Shown piece after piece: positions 34,109 to 40,961 of a stretch of 40,961 nucleotides of DNA (within the stretch, counting starts at the first letter, position 1; each line of letters begins with the position of its first letter). The stretch comes from Paracoccaceae bacterium (GTDB taxonomy: Bacteria > Pseudomonadota > Alphaproteobacteria > Rhodobacterales > Rhodobacteraceae): assembly GCA_028874915.1 (NCBI GenBank), contig JAPPHA010000015.1, forward strand, positions 1 to 40,961. Reading direction: 5' to 3'. A program made the position numbers and the translations under genes. Under the pieces are notes generated by a model. The model was not told the origin of the DNA. It did not search any database and saw only the letters and a list, made by a program, of their open reading frames with translations.

Positions 34109-35122
34109 ATGCAGAAACACTTTCGCAAACCGTTTACGGCGGGTGTCGCCGCGGCGGCCATAGCAGCGGGCGCCTGGGCTCCGGCTGCATACGCGGATGA
34201 AGAATTCATCCTCGCCCACGCGATGAACACCGACCACGTGTTCCATGCCATCTCCGAACGCTTCATGGCGGAGCTGGGTGACGCCAGCGGGGTCTCGATC
34301 GCATATCATCCGGGCGGCGACCTCGGGGACTGGGTGTCGTTGTTCGAACAGTCCATGCAGGGTGTCGTCCCGATGACGCTCACTTGGGCGTCGTCTGACT
34401 TCGACAAGCGCCTGGACCTCATCTACCTCGGTTATATCGTTTCGAACTGGGAGGAAGCAAAACAGCTCTACGGCCCCGGCGCCGGCATGCTGGACGTCTA
34501 CAATGACATGCTGGCGGACCTCGGCATTCACGCCGTCGGGATCATACCGACCGATTTCGGTTCCGTGGTCATCAGGAAAGGCGTGGGCGAACTTCCAGTC
34601 AACTATCCCGACGACCCGAGCGGGATGAAGATCCGCGTCCCCGGGCTTTCCATTGCCGTCGACCGCTTCAACAACCTTGGCTTCGCCGCGGTTCCCATAC
34701 CGCTTTCCGAAGTGCACACGGCCCTGCAACTCGGAACGGTGGACGCGCGATCGTTCTCGACCGCGGTCGAGACCTACACGCTCCGCGACGTCCTCGAAGC
34801 CAATATCCTCACCAACGACTACTTCGAGGTCGCGTTCTGGCTCGTAAACAAGGCGTGGTGGGAGGGCCTGCCCGATGACGTTCGCAACAATCTGCAAACG
34901 GCGGCAGACACAACGATCGCGTGGTCTTGGGATGAAGCCGAACGCAAGAGCAACGAGTTCCTGCAAAAGGCCCGTGACGCCGGCATCAATGTCGTCGAGC
35001 TCACTGATGACCAGATGAGCGCCGCAAAGCAGATCGTCTACGACAACGAATGGCCGATGATGGAGGCTGTCGTCGGCAAGGACATCATGGACAAGATCCG
35101 GGGCGTCGTGGGAATCAATTAG
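34109..35122 (+). CDS. TRAP transporter substrate-binding protein, DctP family
   Basis: This 337-residue periplasmic binding protein has a clear signal peptide (basic MQKHFRKPF, Ala-rich core, cleavage near AYA-DEE). The DctP motif GMKIRVPG carries the conserved Arg that salt-bridges substrate carboxylate, so the ligand is probably a carboxylic acid. The usual VDGQENP segment reads VDARSFST, a departure that suggests an uncommon ligand. AAGGAG precedes ATG 34109. It follows the ferredoxin gene by 64 bases and is followed by a strong palindrome. Confidence 0.93.
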   Translation: MQKHFRKPFTAGVAAAAIAAGAWAPAAYADEEFILAHAMNTDHVFHAISERFMAELGDASGVSIAYHPGGDLGDWVSLFEQSMQGVVPMTLTWASSDFDKRLDLIYLGYIVSNWEEAKQLYGPGAGMLDVYNDMLADLGIHAVGIIPTDFGSVVIRKGVGELPVNYPDDPSGMKIRVPGLSIAVDRFNNLGFAAVPIPLSEVHTALQLGTVDARSFSTAVETYTLRDVLEANILTNDYFEVAFWLVNKAWWEGLPDDVRNNLQTAADTTIAWSWDEAERKSNEFLQKARDAGINVVELTDDQMSAAKQIVYDNEWPMMEAVVGKDIMDKIRGVVGIN

Positions 35123-35152
35123 TGCGATTGGCCTTTTCTTTCCCGAAAACCC

Positions 35153-35176
35153 GTCCGGGCGCCTAGGCGCCCGGAC
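35153..35176 (+). terminator. 24-bp perfect GC-rich palindrome after dctP
   Basis: GTCCGGGCGCC is followed by TA and its exact complement, ending at 35176. It lies 31 bases after the dctP stop and has no T-run. Like the hairpin at 16274-16296, it is well placed to protect the binding-protein message and lower expression of the membrane subunits. Confidence 0.65.
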
Positions 35177-35200
35177 CGTTCGTGGAATTGGAACAAGATC

Positions 35201-35845
35201 ATGGAACGCGAATCCAAACAGCGCCCCCGGTCACCCGTGGGCGCGGCGTCGTTCATCTTCGATCCTGAACTCAGCGATCCTGAACCCCCCGAACACCTGA
35301 CTGCAATTCCGGAAGGGGCACTGGCAGAACGGTTGCGATGGATCGTTGCGGTGGAGGCGGTCTTCGAACGGATCTTCTACGTCTTCATCATCGTGTTTGG
35401 CCTCTGTCTCGCCACCCTGATGTTTGCCCAGGTCGTACTCCGATACGTCTTTGCCTCGCCATTCGTTGGTATCGAGGAACTTGCCTTGCTGTTCGGCGCC
35501 TGGTTCTACTTTCTCGGCGTGGCCTACGTCACCCGCAACGGCGAACATATCCACGGCGGGATCCTGACCATGGTCGTGAAGAGCCCGAATGTGGTTCGTG
35601 GTGTCCGGCTGCTGATGACCGTTCTCGGCATCGTCGCGTGCGCGGTGTTTGGATACTATGCGATCCGTTACGCGCTGTTCGAGATCCAGACCGGGCGTTT
35701 GAGTTCCTACATGCGCTGGCCGAAGGGATGGTGGTCGGCGTCGCTCATTTTCGGATTCACCGGCACGGCGGTCTACATGGTGATGCAGGCCGTCAACCAG
35801 TTTGCCGACTTGCTGGCACACCTGGGCAAGGAGAGGGAAAGCTAG
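35201..35845 (+). CDS. TRAP transporter small permease, DctQ family
   Basis: This 214-residue protein has a long soluble N-terminus (about 50 residues) and four membrane spans: IFYVFIIVFGLCLATLMF, then IEELALLFGAWFYFLGVAY, LLMTVLGIVACAVFGYYAI and ASLIFGFTGTAVYMVM. It partners with the large permease and DctP in sodium-driven carboxylate uptake. The normal next gene, dctM, begins 738 bases later because a transposase relic lies between them. Confidence 0.9.
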   Translation: MERESKQRPRSPVGAASFIFDPELSDPEPPEHLTAIPEGALAERLRWIVAVEAVFERIFYVFIIVFGLCLATLMFAQVVLRYVFASPFVGIEELALLFGAWFYFLGVAYVTRNGEHIHGGILTMVVKSPNVVRGVRLLMTVLGIVACAVFGYYAIRYALFEIQTGRLSSYMRWPKGWWSASLIFGFTGTAVYMVMQAVNQFADLLAHLGKERES

Positions 35846-35881
35846 GTGTGCCCAGCCATGGCAATCGTACACTGGAACAGA

Positions 35882-36511
35882 TCACTTGTCCTGCCGCAAT
35901 GCGTGCCCCCGACCGTTCCGGAACTCGATCCGGCGGCCGAGCGCGGCGCCCGAAAACCGGGCCTGCCCATGCCACATGATCTGGTTTCCCGGTTCCGGAT
36001 CGCGCGAGCGGGACGGGTATCCCCGGAGATGGGCCGCGAGGCGCACCGCGTCGCCGAACCGGTCCGGGGCCGTCATGACGTGTTCCAGCGCAGTGTCGCG
36101 CAGGAAGTCGAGTTCATTGTCGGTGAACATCAGTTGCGGTTCACAGTCGGGAACCTGGCGGCCGAGCAGCGTGATGACCAGCCCAAGAGACAGTCCGTCA
36201 ATCTCGGCCTGACGCGGCGGAACCCCGACCGGCAGGGGGACGTCGGCCTCGAGCCGATGCGACCGGTTGATCGCTGCCGGAGCCCGGGGAGGTGGCAAGA
36301 CAATCTCCAGCACGCTGTCGGCCAGGGTGGCCGGGGCCTCGATGCAACCGGCTACCAGCAGGTGGCCGGCCGCGTCGACAAAGGGAAACTCGTCGCAAAT
36401 TCGCCGGCCAAGGGCGCGGCGGCTATCGAACGGCACCTGAGACAGGATCGCGGCTATCCGCGAGACGGCCATGTCGCTCCGCAAGGTGCGGCTGATCCGA
36501 GACTGGGCCAC
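35882..36511 (-). pseudogene. Collapsed IS4-type transposase relic with DUF4338/DruA-like N-terminus
   Basis: Read antisense to the TRAP operon, the 209-codon frame joins two ends of a large transposase. The first part, SRRALGRRICDEFPFVDAAG followed by AGCIEAPATL and VLPPPRAP, resembles the N-terminal region of DUF4338 (DruA-like) proteins fused to IS4-type transposases. The last part, MFTDNELDFLRD then DRFGDAVRLAAHLRGYPSR and PGNQIMWHGQARF, resembles the C-terminal dimerisation region of the same proteins. The DruA and DDE core between them is missing, although the frame stayed open. I found no inverted repeats or target duplication. It sits between dctQ and dctM. The family assignment comes from remembered motifs and is moderate. 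Confidence 0.55.
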
Positions 36512-36582
36512 GGTGGGGCTGAAATACCGCGATGGATCCGCGTCATTCAGCCCAATTCCTCATGACACGGCAGGGTTAGGCC

Positions 36583-37887
36583 ATGCTGATTTTCGTTGCC
36601 TCCCTCGGGCTCATTGTCGTCCTGCTCCTGGCCGAAATGCCGATTGCCTTTGCTTTCGGCATCGGCGCACTGGTCTTTGGGACTGCCTCCGGATCGGATG
36701 TATCGTTCCTCATTCCCTTCGCCTACCAGACGACCTCGAGTTTTGCCCTTCTGGCCCTGCCGCTTTTTGTCATGGCCGGGACATTGATGGCCGAAGGCGG
36801 CATCTCCGACAGGCTCTTGGCCTTCGTGAACGCCTTCGTCGGCCGTCTCAAGGGCGGACTGGGTGCGGTGACCGTGGTGACCTGCGCACTGTTCGGGGCG
36901 ATCTCCGGCTCGTCGTCGGCCGCGATTGCCGCCATCGGGCAGATCATGATTCCGCGCATGATCAAGGAAGGCTATCCCGCTGGCCACGCCACGGCGCTTG
37001 TGGCCTGCTCTTCGGTGCTTGCGCTGATGATCCCGCCATCGATCCCGATGATCGTGTTCGCCGTGACCGGCGGGTTGTCGGTTGGTGCGGCATTCCTGTC
37101 GACCGTGATCCCCGGCGCCATTCTGACGTTTGTCTACGTTTGCCTGAACTTTCTGTTTCTGCGCAACGTCGACACCATCAAGGTCGAGGACAAGATTCCG
37201 TTCAAGGCGGCATTGGGAAACATTGCCAGGACTGGGACCGAGGCGTTTTGGGCGCTGCTTATGCCGATCATCATCCTTGGAACCATTTACTCCGGCATCG
37301 CGACGCCGACCGAAGCGGCTGCGATCGCCCTGGTTTACGCGATCCCCGTCGGGTTCCTGTTCTACCGGGGGCTGACGTTCAGGAACTTTCCGTCGACCAT
37401 TGCGCGTGCCGCGATCACCACCGGATCAATCATCGCGGTGTTGTTCTTCCTGTTCGTCATGAGCCGCGCCATGATCCTCCAGCAGGTTCCCAAGGAGGTC
37501 GCCGAGGCGCTGGTTGCGCTGACCGAGAACCGGATCCTCGTGCTGCTGATCATCAATGTCATCCTGTTGCTGATCGGCATGATCGTCGACGACGTGTCAG
37601 GCAGCGTGCTGGCTGCGATCATCCTGCTGCCGGTGGCCAAGGAGGTTGGGGTGCATCCCATCCACTTTGCGGCAATCGTCGGCACAAACCTGGGGCTCGG
37701 AAATGTGTCTCCGCCCTGTGCACCGATGCTCTACATGGCAGCCGGCGTGAGCAAGCTCACACTCGACAAGTATGTCGTGCCCACCATGAAGCTGCTCGTC
37801 CTCGGCCATCTCCCTATGGTGTTCATCGTGACCTTCGTGCCGGAACTGTCCCTGGCACTGCCGAGACTCGTACTCGGCATCGAGTGA
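36583..37887 (+). CDS. TRAP transporter large permease, DctM family
   Basis: This 434-residue protein with about twelve hydrophobic segments matches DctM: MAGTLMAEGGISDRLLAFVN, FGAISGSSSAAIAAIGQIMI, LIPPSIPMIVFAV-like IPPSIPMIV, ATPTEAAAIAL and GLGNVSPPCAPMLYMAAGVS. It forms the ion-coupled translocation channel. The gene lies behind the transposase relic, and its start is preceded only by a weak AGGG. Expression may depend on read-through from dctQ or on a promoter supplied by the relic. Its end at 37887 is followed within a few bases by a serine-recombinase fragment. Confidence 0.93.
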   Translation: MLIFVASLGLIVVLLLAEMPIAFAFGIGALVFGTASGSDVSFLIPFAYQTTSSFALLALPLFVMAGTLMAEGGISDRLLAFVNAFVGRLKGGLGAVTVVTCALFGAISGSSSAAIAAIGQIMIPRMIKEGYPAGHATALVACSSVLALMIPPSIPMIVFAVTGGLSVGAAFLSTVIPGAILTFVYVCLNFLFLRNVDTIKVEDKIPFKAALGNIARTGTEAFWALLMPIIILGTIYSGIATPTEAAAIALVYAIPVGFLFYRGLTFRNFPSTIARAAITTGSIIAVLFFLFVMSRAMILQQVPKEVAEALVALTENRILVLLIINVILLLIGMIVDDVSGSVLAAIILLPVAKEVGVHPIHFAAIVGTNLGLGNVSPPCAPMLYMAAGVSKLTLDKYVVPTMKLLVLGHLPMVFIVTFVPELSLALPRLVLGIE

Positions 37888-37891
37888 TCCA

Positions 37892-38160
37892 ATTGCGCCT
37901 TCCGGCAGGGTGACGATCATCACCCCGGCAAACTTCAGGTACTTGTAGAGGATCGCGACTTCGGCCTGGTCGCGGCTCACCCGGTCCAGCACCTCGGCAA
38001 CGACGATCTCGAACACGCCGCGGCGCGCGTCCTCCAGTAGCGTCTGGACGCCGGGGCGCAGGATCATGCTGTCGCCGGAGACCGCCGCGTCGCGGTAGGT
38101 GCCGGCGATCTTCCAGCCCTTGCGTTCAGCGCGCAGCGCAAGGTCATGGTCTCCAATCTC
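37892..38160 (-). pseudogene. Serine recombinase fragment
   Basis: On the minus strand LRAERKGWKIAGTYRDAAVSG, read as two shorter blocks with ILRPGVQTLLEDARRG, EVLDRVSRDQAEVAILYKYL and GVMIVTLPEGAIG, matches the resolvase domain of large serine recombinases. The DR-SRD and TL-EG blocks are clear. The extreme N-terminus with the catalytic Ser (Y-R-S type motif) and all sequences after EGAIG are missing, so only about 90 codons of the catalytic domain survive. It abuts the end of dctM. Confidence 0.8.
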
Positions 38161-38204
38161 CAATCTTTCGCCGGCCTCCCCGTCGGCGCGTTGTCGTTGG
38201 CGGC

Positions 38205-38336
38205 TTAGGACTGCTGGAAGTGCTCGCGCGCCATCTGTCGGCCGGGCAGCCGGTCGAGGTGCATCACCGCGTCTTCGATTCGCGCTTCGGGGCCGCTGCC
38301 TGCCCCCGCCCCCGAATCGGGGTTGTCGTTCGCGGC
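38205..38336 (-). pseudogene. Tail of a small recombinase-associated protein
   Basis: AANDNPDSG, ARIEDAVMHL and GRQMAREHFQQS resemble small proteins that accompany recombinase genes in alphaproteobacterial mobile elements. It lies just upstream of the serine-recombinase fragment on the same strand and begins where the plus-strand HTH fragment starts. The assignment is tentative. Confidence 0.35.
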
Positions 38337-38575
38337 GGGGTCAGCCGCATGACGGTGCACCGGGCGCGGGTCCAGCTCCAGGAGGCGGGCGAGGCCAGCT
38401 TTCATGCGCCGCGCCGGGGTCGCGAGACCTATGTGATCGACGCGGCCATGGCGACACGGGCAAACCGGCTTCTCGCGGCCGGACGGAGCGGGGCCGCCGT
38501 GGCGCGAGAGCTGGGGATTGCCAAATCGACGCTGAATTACAACCGGCAGACGGGTTTCATCGGGGGCGGGGCGGC
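38337..38575 (+). pseudogene. HTH-containing transposase-like fragment
   Basis: SRMTVHRARVQLQEAGEASF, then APRRGRETYV and LLAAGRSGAAVARELGIAKS followed by TLNYNRQTGFI, contains two helix-turn-helix motifs of a type found at the N-terminus of transposase-related proteins. Reading beyond about 38575 becomes low-complexity because it overlaps the relaxase relic in antisense. No start, catalytic domain or natural end is visible. Confidence 0.5.
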
Positions 38576-38589
38576 GACGCGGGACGAAA

Positions 38590-39576
38590 CGGCGCCGGAG
38601 GCGGCGGGCGCCGGGACAGCGTCGCCGCCAGCAGGTCGGCATGGCCGAACACCGCCTGGCGCTTCCAGCCACGCTCCAGCGCGTCCCGGTCGATGTCGCG
38701 CTTGGCCGCCCGCGTCAGCAGCGCCGCCTTCGCCGCCAGGTGGGGATTGTCCTTCGACTCCCCCACGCCGCGCTCGGTCATGGCCGCCTCGATCTCGGCC
38801 CGGCGCGTCGAAAAGGCGTCGATGACCTCTCGGGAAACGCCCTCGATCTCAAAGCGGTCGTCGGCGTGGGTGTGCTCGATGCCGTAGCCCAAGTCCCTGA
38901 ACCCCGCCGCCAACTCGGCCCGGTAGATCGCTCTGATCGCCATCTTGCCGTTGAACAGGCCGTCATCGACCATCGTGCGCCACTTGCCGTCGCCGCACTG
39001 GACCATGTTGGCGACGACGGCGTGGGTATGGAGCTGGGGATCCAGGTTAGGGGGCGTGTCATGGCGGAAGGTGGCCGCGACAATCTTCTGGTCCCCGGCC
39101 CGAACCATCGCCCCGGTCGCAGGAGCCTGCCACGGACCCGATCCCGGGTCGGGCATCCGGTTCTCTATGGCGTTGGCCTCGACCCAGCCCAGCGTCGCGC
39201 TGACGGCCTTGTCGTGCGCCCCGACTATCCGCTCGTCGTCGCTCACCATCGCCATGAGCGATACCGACTTCGGCGCGCTCAGCGTCACATCGCGGCCGGG
39301 CCGGTGCCTGACAGACGGTCCCGTCGGGTTCCCTGCGCCCGAGCCGTCGCCCGCCCTGGCCTGCCCCGGACCCGTTCCGGGGAACCTCGCCTTCGAGCAC
39401 GTGCCGGAACGCCTCCGGATCGACCGGGCAGGAGAGCCCGAGCGCATCGGCGCCCTGTCCGCCCAGGCGCTCGCCTCGCGGTGCGCGCCGTCGTCCTTCG
39501 CGTAGTAGCCGTCCTTCTCGAAATACCCCACGCCCTGCGCCGGCGAGGCGATCTTGCCGATGGACGCTACTATCAC
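38590..39576 (-). pseudogene. MobF (TrwC/TraI-type) conjugative relaxase, N-terminal fragment
   Basis: From a likely GTG at 39576 the minus strand reads VASIGKIASPAQGVGYFEKD, then GYYAKDDGAHREASAW, the usual relaxase N-terminus with catalytic Tyr residues. The frame is displaced between about 39400 and 39480, where the family sequence (ADALGLS, VDPEAFRHVLEGEVP) is read in another frame. It then returns with RPGRDVTLSAPKSVSLMAMV, the metal-binding His set in DPQLHTHAVVANM and GKWRTM. Similarity stops near 38590 after KRQAVFGHADLLAATL; the helicase half is missing. It is a degraded trace of a conjugative element. Confidence 0.8.
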
Positions 39577-39750
39577 GGCGGCCTGCCGCCGGACGTGAAA
39601 TGCGCGGATTCCTGCCCGTCCATACAGGCCAGATATGTGCGCGCGGCACGGAACAAGGGCCGAACAAGCGGGATCATCCTCCAGGCGCCGCATGGCGCCG
39701 AATGACCCGGTCCGCCCCTGCAACCGGGCGCGGCACGGCGGACGGCGGGC

Positions 39751-39779
39751 TTGACCGGCATGGGCCGTTGGCCTATAGT
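39751..39779 (+). promoter_or_regulatory. Candidate sigma-70 promoter of the BrnT toxin-antitoxin pair
   Basis: TTGACC (39751-39756) and TATAGT (39774-39779) are separated by 17 bases. Transcription would begin near 39786, at or inside the 5' end of the toxin frame, which implies a leaderless or later start. Confidence 0.5.
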
Positions 39780-40068
39780 GCCGGGGATAGAGTTCGAATG
39801 GGACGAGACCAAGAACAACGCCTGCTTCGAGGGCCGGGGCTTCGACTTCGCCCATGCCGTCAACGCCTTCCACGATCCGCACCGGATCGTCGTCCAGGAC
39901 CGGCGGCGGGACTATGGCGAGGACCGCTACCGGCTGCTCGGCACGGTCGAGGGGCGCGCCTATGTCGTCGTCTACACGATGCGGGGTCCGGCCGTCCGCA
40001 TCATGTCGGCCCGCAAGGCCAACCCGAAGGAGGTTGCCGAGTATGAGTACAACGCGCATCAGAGTTGA
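39778..40068 (+). CDS. brnT: BrnT-family toxin
   Basis: BrnT is a RelE-like ribonuclease toxin of about 90 residues. The frame shows FEWDETKNNACFEGRGFDFA, DPHRIVVQDRRRDYGEDRY and VVVYTMRGPAVRIMSARKA, which matches BrnT well. The start is unclear: TTG 39751 and ATG 39760 lie inside or before a promoter-like sequence, while GTG 39778 is next to EFEWDE, where family members begin. It overlaps the downstream antitoxin by 26 bases, the usual toxin-first BrnTA order. Confidence 0.85.
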   Translation: MPGIEFEWDETKNNACFEGRGFDFAHAVNAFHDPHRIVVQDRRRDYGEDRYRLLGTVEGRAYVVVYTMRGPAVRIMSARKANPKEVAEYEYNAHQS

Positions 40069-40378
40069 TCCCGACGATCCGGCCACCTTCCCGAAGGGGC
40101 GCATCGACGCCGCGAGGGTGGACGCGACCACGGAAGCGGAGATCGCGGCCCAGGAGCGGGAGGACGAGGACGAGGCGTTGCAGGACATGGCGCGGTATGC
40201 GCGCCGGGTCCGGCGGCGGATGGGCCTCAGCCAGACGGAGATGGCGCGGCGCATCGACGTGTCGCCCGAGACGATCCGCAACTGGGAACAGGGCAAGCGC
40301 TGCCCGACGGGCGCGGCGCGCGCCCTGCTGCGGGTGCTCGACAGGGCGCCCGAGACCGCGCTCCGTGTGCTGACTTGA
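40043..40378 (+). CDS. HTH (Xre-type) antitoxin paired with BrnT
   Basis: This 111-residue protein starts at ATG 40043 with AAGGAGG eight bases upstream, inside brnT. Its N-terminal part is acidic and probably contacts the toxin. The C-terminal part is a helix-turn-helix, YARRVRRRMGLSQTEMARRI then VSPETIRNWEQGKR, expected to bind the operon promoter. Typical BrnA antitoxins have a ribbon-helix-helix; a helix-turn-helix partner is a known variation in this broad group, from general knowledge. It likely represses the promoter at 39751-39779. Confidence 0.82.
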   Translation: MSTTRIRVDPDDPATFPKGRIDAARVDATTEAEIAAQEREDEDEALQDMARYARRVRRRMGLSQTEMARRIDVSPETIRNWEQGKRCPTGAARALLRVLDRAPETALRVLT

Positions 40379-40383
40379 AATTG

Positions 40384-40415
40384 GCGGGAACGATGCGGAC
40401 CCGCGAAATTTTTTT
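40384..40415 (+). terminator. Candidate intrinsic terminator of the toxin-antitoxin operon
   Basis: GCGGG (40384-40388) pairs with CCCGC (40400-40404) around an 11-nt loop, followed after four bases by a run of seven T. It lies six bases after the antitoxin stop. The stem is short, so efficiency is uncertain. Confidence 0.45.
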
Positions 40416-40731
40416 GATCATACCACAGGAGGCGCATGCGGCGCCTGGCGGTGCCTTTAGGGTGCAAGGGGTTGATTTCAAGAAAGAAATCTCCATCCCC
40501 GGCGTTTGACAACGCCTGTTTGCATGGTCAGATCGGCCTTCAAGGGTCACGGATACCGGGAAGGCGGAGGCGATGCAGGACGGCAGGGACGGGCACGGAA
40601 GCGAGGCGTTTCGCGAGAATGCCGCAGCATGCCTTCCTCGATGATAAAGGCAAGGTGAACGGGCAAGACATGCTTCGTTCACTGTCGTCACATCTTCGCG
40701 CCATAAAACTCGCGCAGGGGACTGTCGCGTT

Positions 40732-40782
40732 CAGGCGGCAGGTGAATGCGCGTTCCTTGTTGTAATAGACGTCTGCCGCCTG
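40732..40782 (+). repeat. Inverted repeat ahead of the IS200/IS605 tnpA
   Basis: CAGGCGGCAG (40732-40741) and CTGCCGCCTG (40773-40782) are perfectly complementary, with a 31-nt spacer. It ends 12 bases before the tnpA ATG. It could be the left-end structure recognised by the Y1 transposase or a translation-limiting hairpin; both are typical of this IS family. Confidence 0.45.
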
Positions 40783-40794
40783 TATGTCGCCCTC

Positions 40795-40961
40795 ATGGCT
40801 GACAGGTATGCCAGGAACGCAGGTGCGGTCTTCACGCTCAAGTATCATTTGGTCTGGTGTCCGAAGTATCGCCGGAAGGTGCTTACCGGCCAGGTCGAAG
40901 TTCGGCTGAGACAGCTCCTTGCCGAGGTTGCGGACGAGAAGGGCATGACGTTCCACGCAAT
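40795..40961 (+). CDS. tnpA: IS200/IS605-family transposase TnpA, 5' part (runs off window)
   Basis: The first 55 codons are present: MADRYARNAGAVFTLKYHL, VWCPKYRRKVLTGQ and RLRQLLAEVADEKGMTFHA. They match the start of the Y1 HUH transposases, which move single-stranded DNA; the VFTLKYHLVW-KYRR-VL block is characteristic. The HUH motif and catalytic Tyr would lie beyond the window edge. Whether a tnpB (RNA-guided nuclease) follows cannot be seen here. Confidence 0.88.
   Translation, partial: MADRYARNAGAVFTLKYHLVWCPKYRRKVLTGQVEVRLRQLLAEVADEKGMTFHA

Larger units (their letters stand above)
40379..40794. other. Spacer between the toxin-antitoxin pair and the IS200/IS605 element
   Basis: About 416 bases without a recognised gene. 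It contains the terminator candidate below, a 6-bp hairpin (AGGCGC at 40430-40435 with GCGCCT at 40441-40446) and the inverted repeat at 40732-40782. Short frames on both strands lack recognisable motifs. Confidence 0.45.

Noticed and set aside
38557-40512. 651-codon minus-strand open frame covering the relaxase and toxin-antitoxin region
   Set aside because: Only the part from about 39576 down to 38590 matches a relaxase. The upstream part is antisense to brnT and its antitoxin.

Overview
The window looks like part of an alphaproteobacterial chromosome. This is inferred from a moderately high GC content, a TRAP transporter operon, a MocR-type regulator, a dimethylglycine-dehydrogenase-like flavoprotein, ectoine-hydrolase-like M24 proteins and the kinds of transposase relics present. 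No rRNA or tRNA was recognised, so the taxon cannot be fixed. It is an accessory, catabolism-rich region in which two transporter-linked gene clusters are separated and bordered by mobile-element debris.

Left edge (1-2.4 kb): the 3' end of a Tn3-family transposase and a frameshifted tyrosine recombinase, then a strong hairpin. Cluster A (2.5-21.3 kb): on the minus strand, an amidase and a DMGDH/sarcosine-dehydrogenase-like flavoprotein. After a dead IS5-type copy come, on the plus strand, a D-2-hydroxyacid dehydrogenase, an M24 ectoine-hydrolase-like protein and an M20 amidohydrolase. Converging on these from the minus strand are a PhyH-type dioxygenase and a second ectoine-hydrolase-like M24 protein. 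On the plus strand follows a complete peptide-type ABC importer (binding protein, two permeases, fused double ATPase) coupled to an S66 peptidase. Together they look like an import-and-hydrolyse system for an amide, peptide or ectoine-like solute that carries N-methyl groups. The divergent promoter region between phyH and the binding-protein gene is split by a 1.08-kb IS66-derived element with 17-bp terminal inverted repeats and a perfect 8-bp target duplication. Its cargo is a DNA adenine methylase gene.

Middle (21.4-28.3 kb): a 331-bp MITE-like element, two overlapping membrane GTPase genes (DUF697-type plus an N-terminally membrane-anchored one), a frameshifted integrase, and a hicBA toxin-antitoxin pair with a damaged toxin gene. 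The integrase and hicBA lie between two diverged copies of a ~167-bp intergenic repeat.

Cluster B (28.3-37.9 kb) is the most unusual part. A MocR/GntR-aminotransferase regulator faces a tight operon coding for an IlvD/Edd-family protein, a membrane diiron desaturase/hydroxylase, a PanB-family protein, a Rieske ferredoxin and a DctP-DctQ-DctM TRAP transporter. The IlvD-like protein lacks the cysteines that normally hold the Fe-S cluster, and the PanB-like protein lacks the family's K-x-E-G-G motif. They therefore look like repurposed paralogues of two consecutive enzymes of pantothenate synthesis, in an apparent uptake-and-oxidation pathway that I do not recognise. A collapsed, antisense transposase relic sits between dctQ and dctM.

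Right edge (37.9-41 kb): stacked fragments of a serine recombinase, an HTH transposase-like protein and a MobF relaxase, then a BrnT-type toxin with an HTH antitoxin and its own promoter and terminator candidates, and the 5' end of an IS200/IS605 TnpA that runs off the window.
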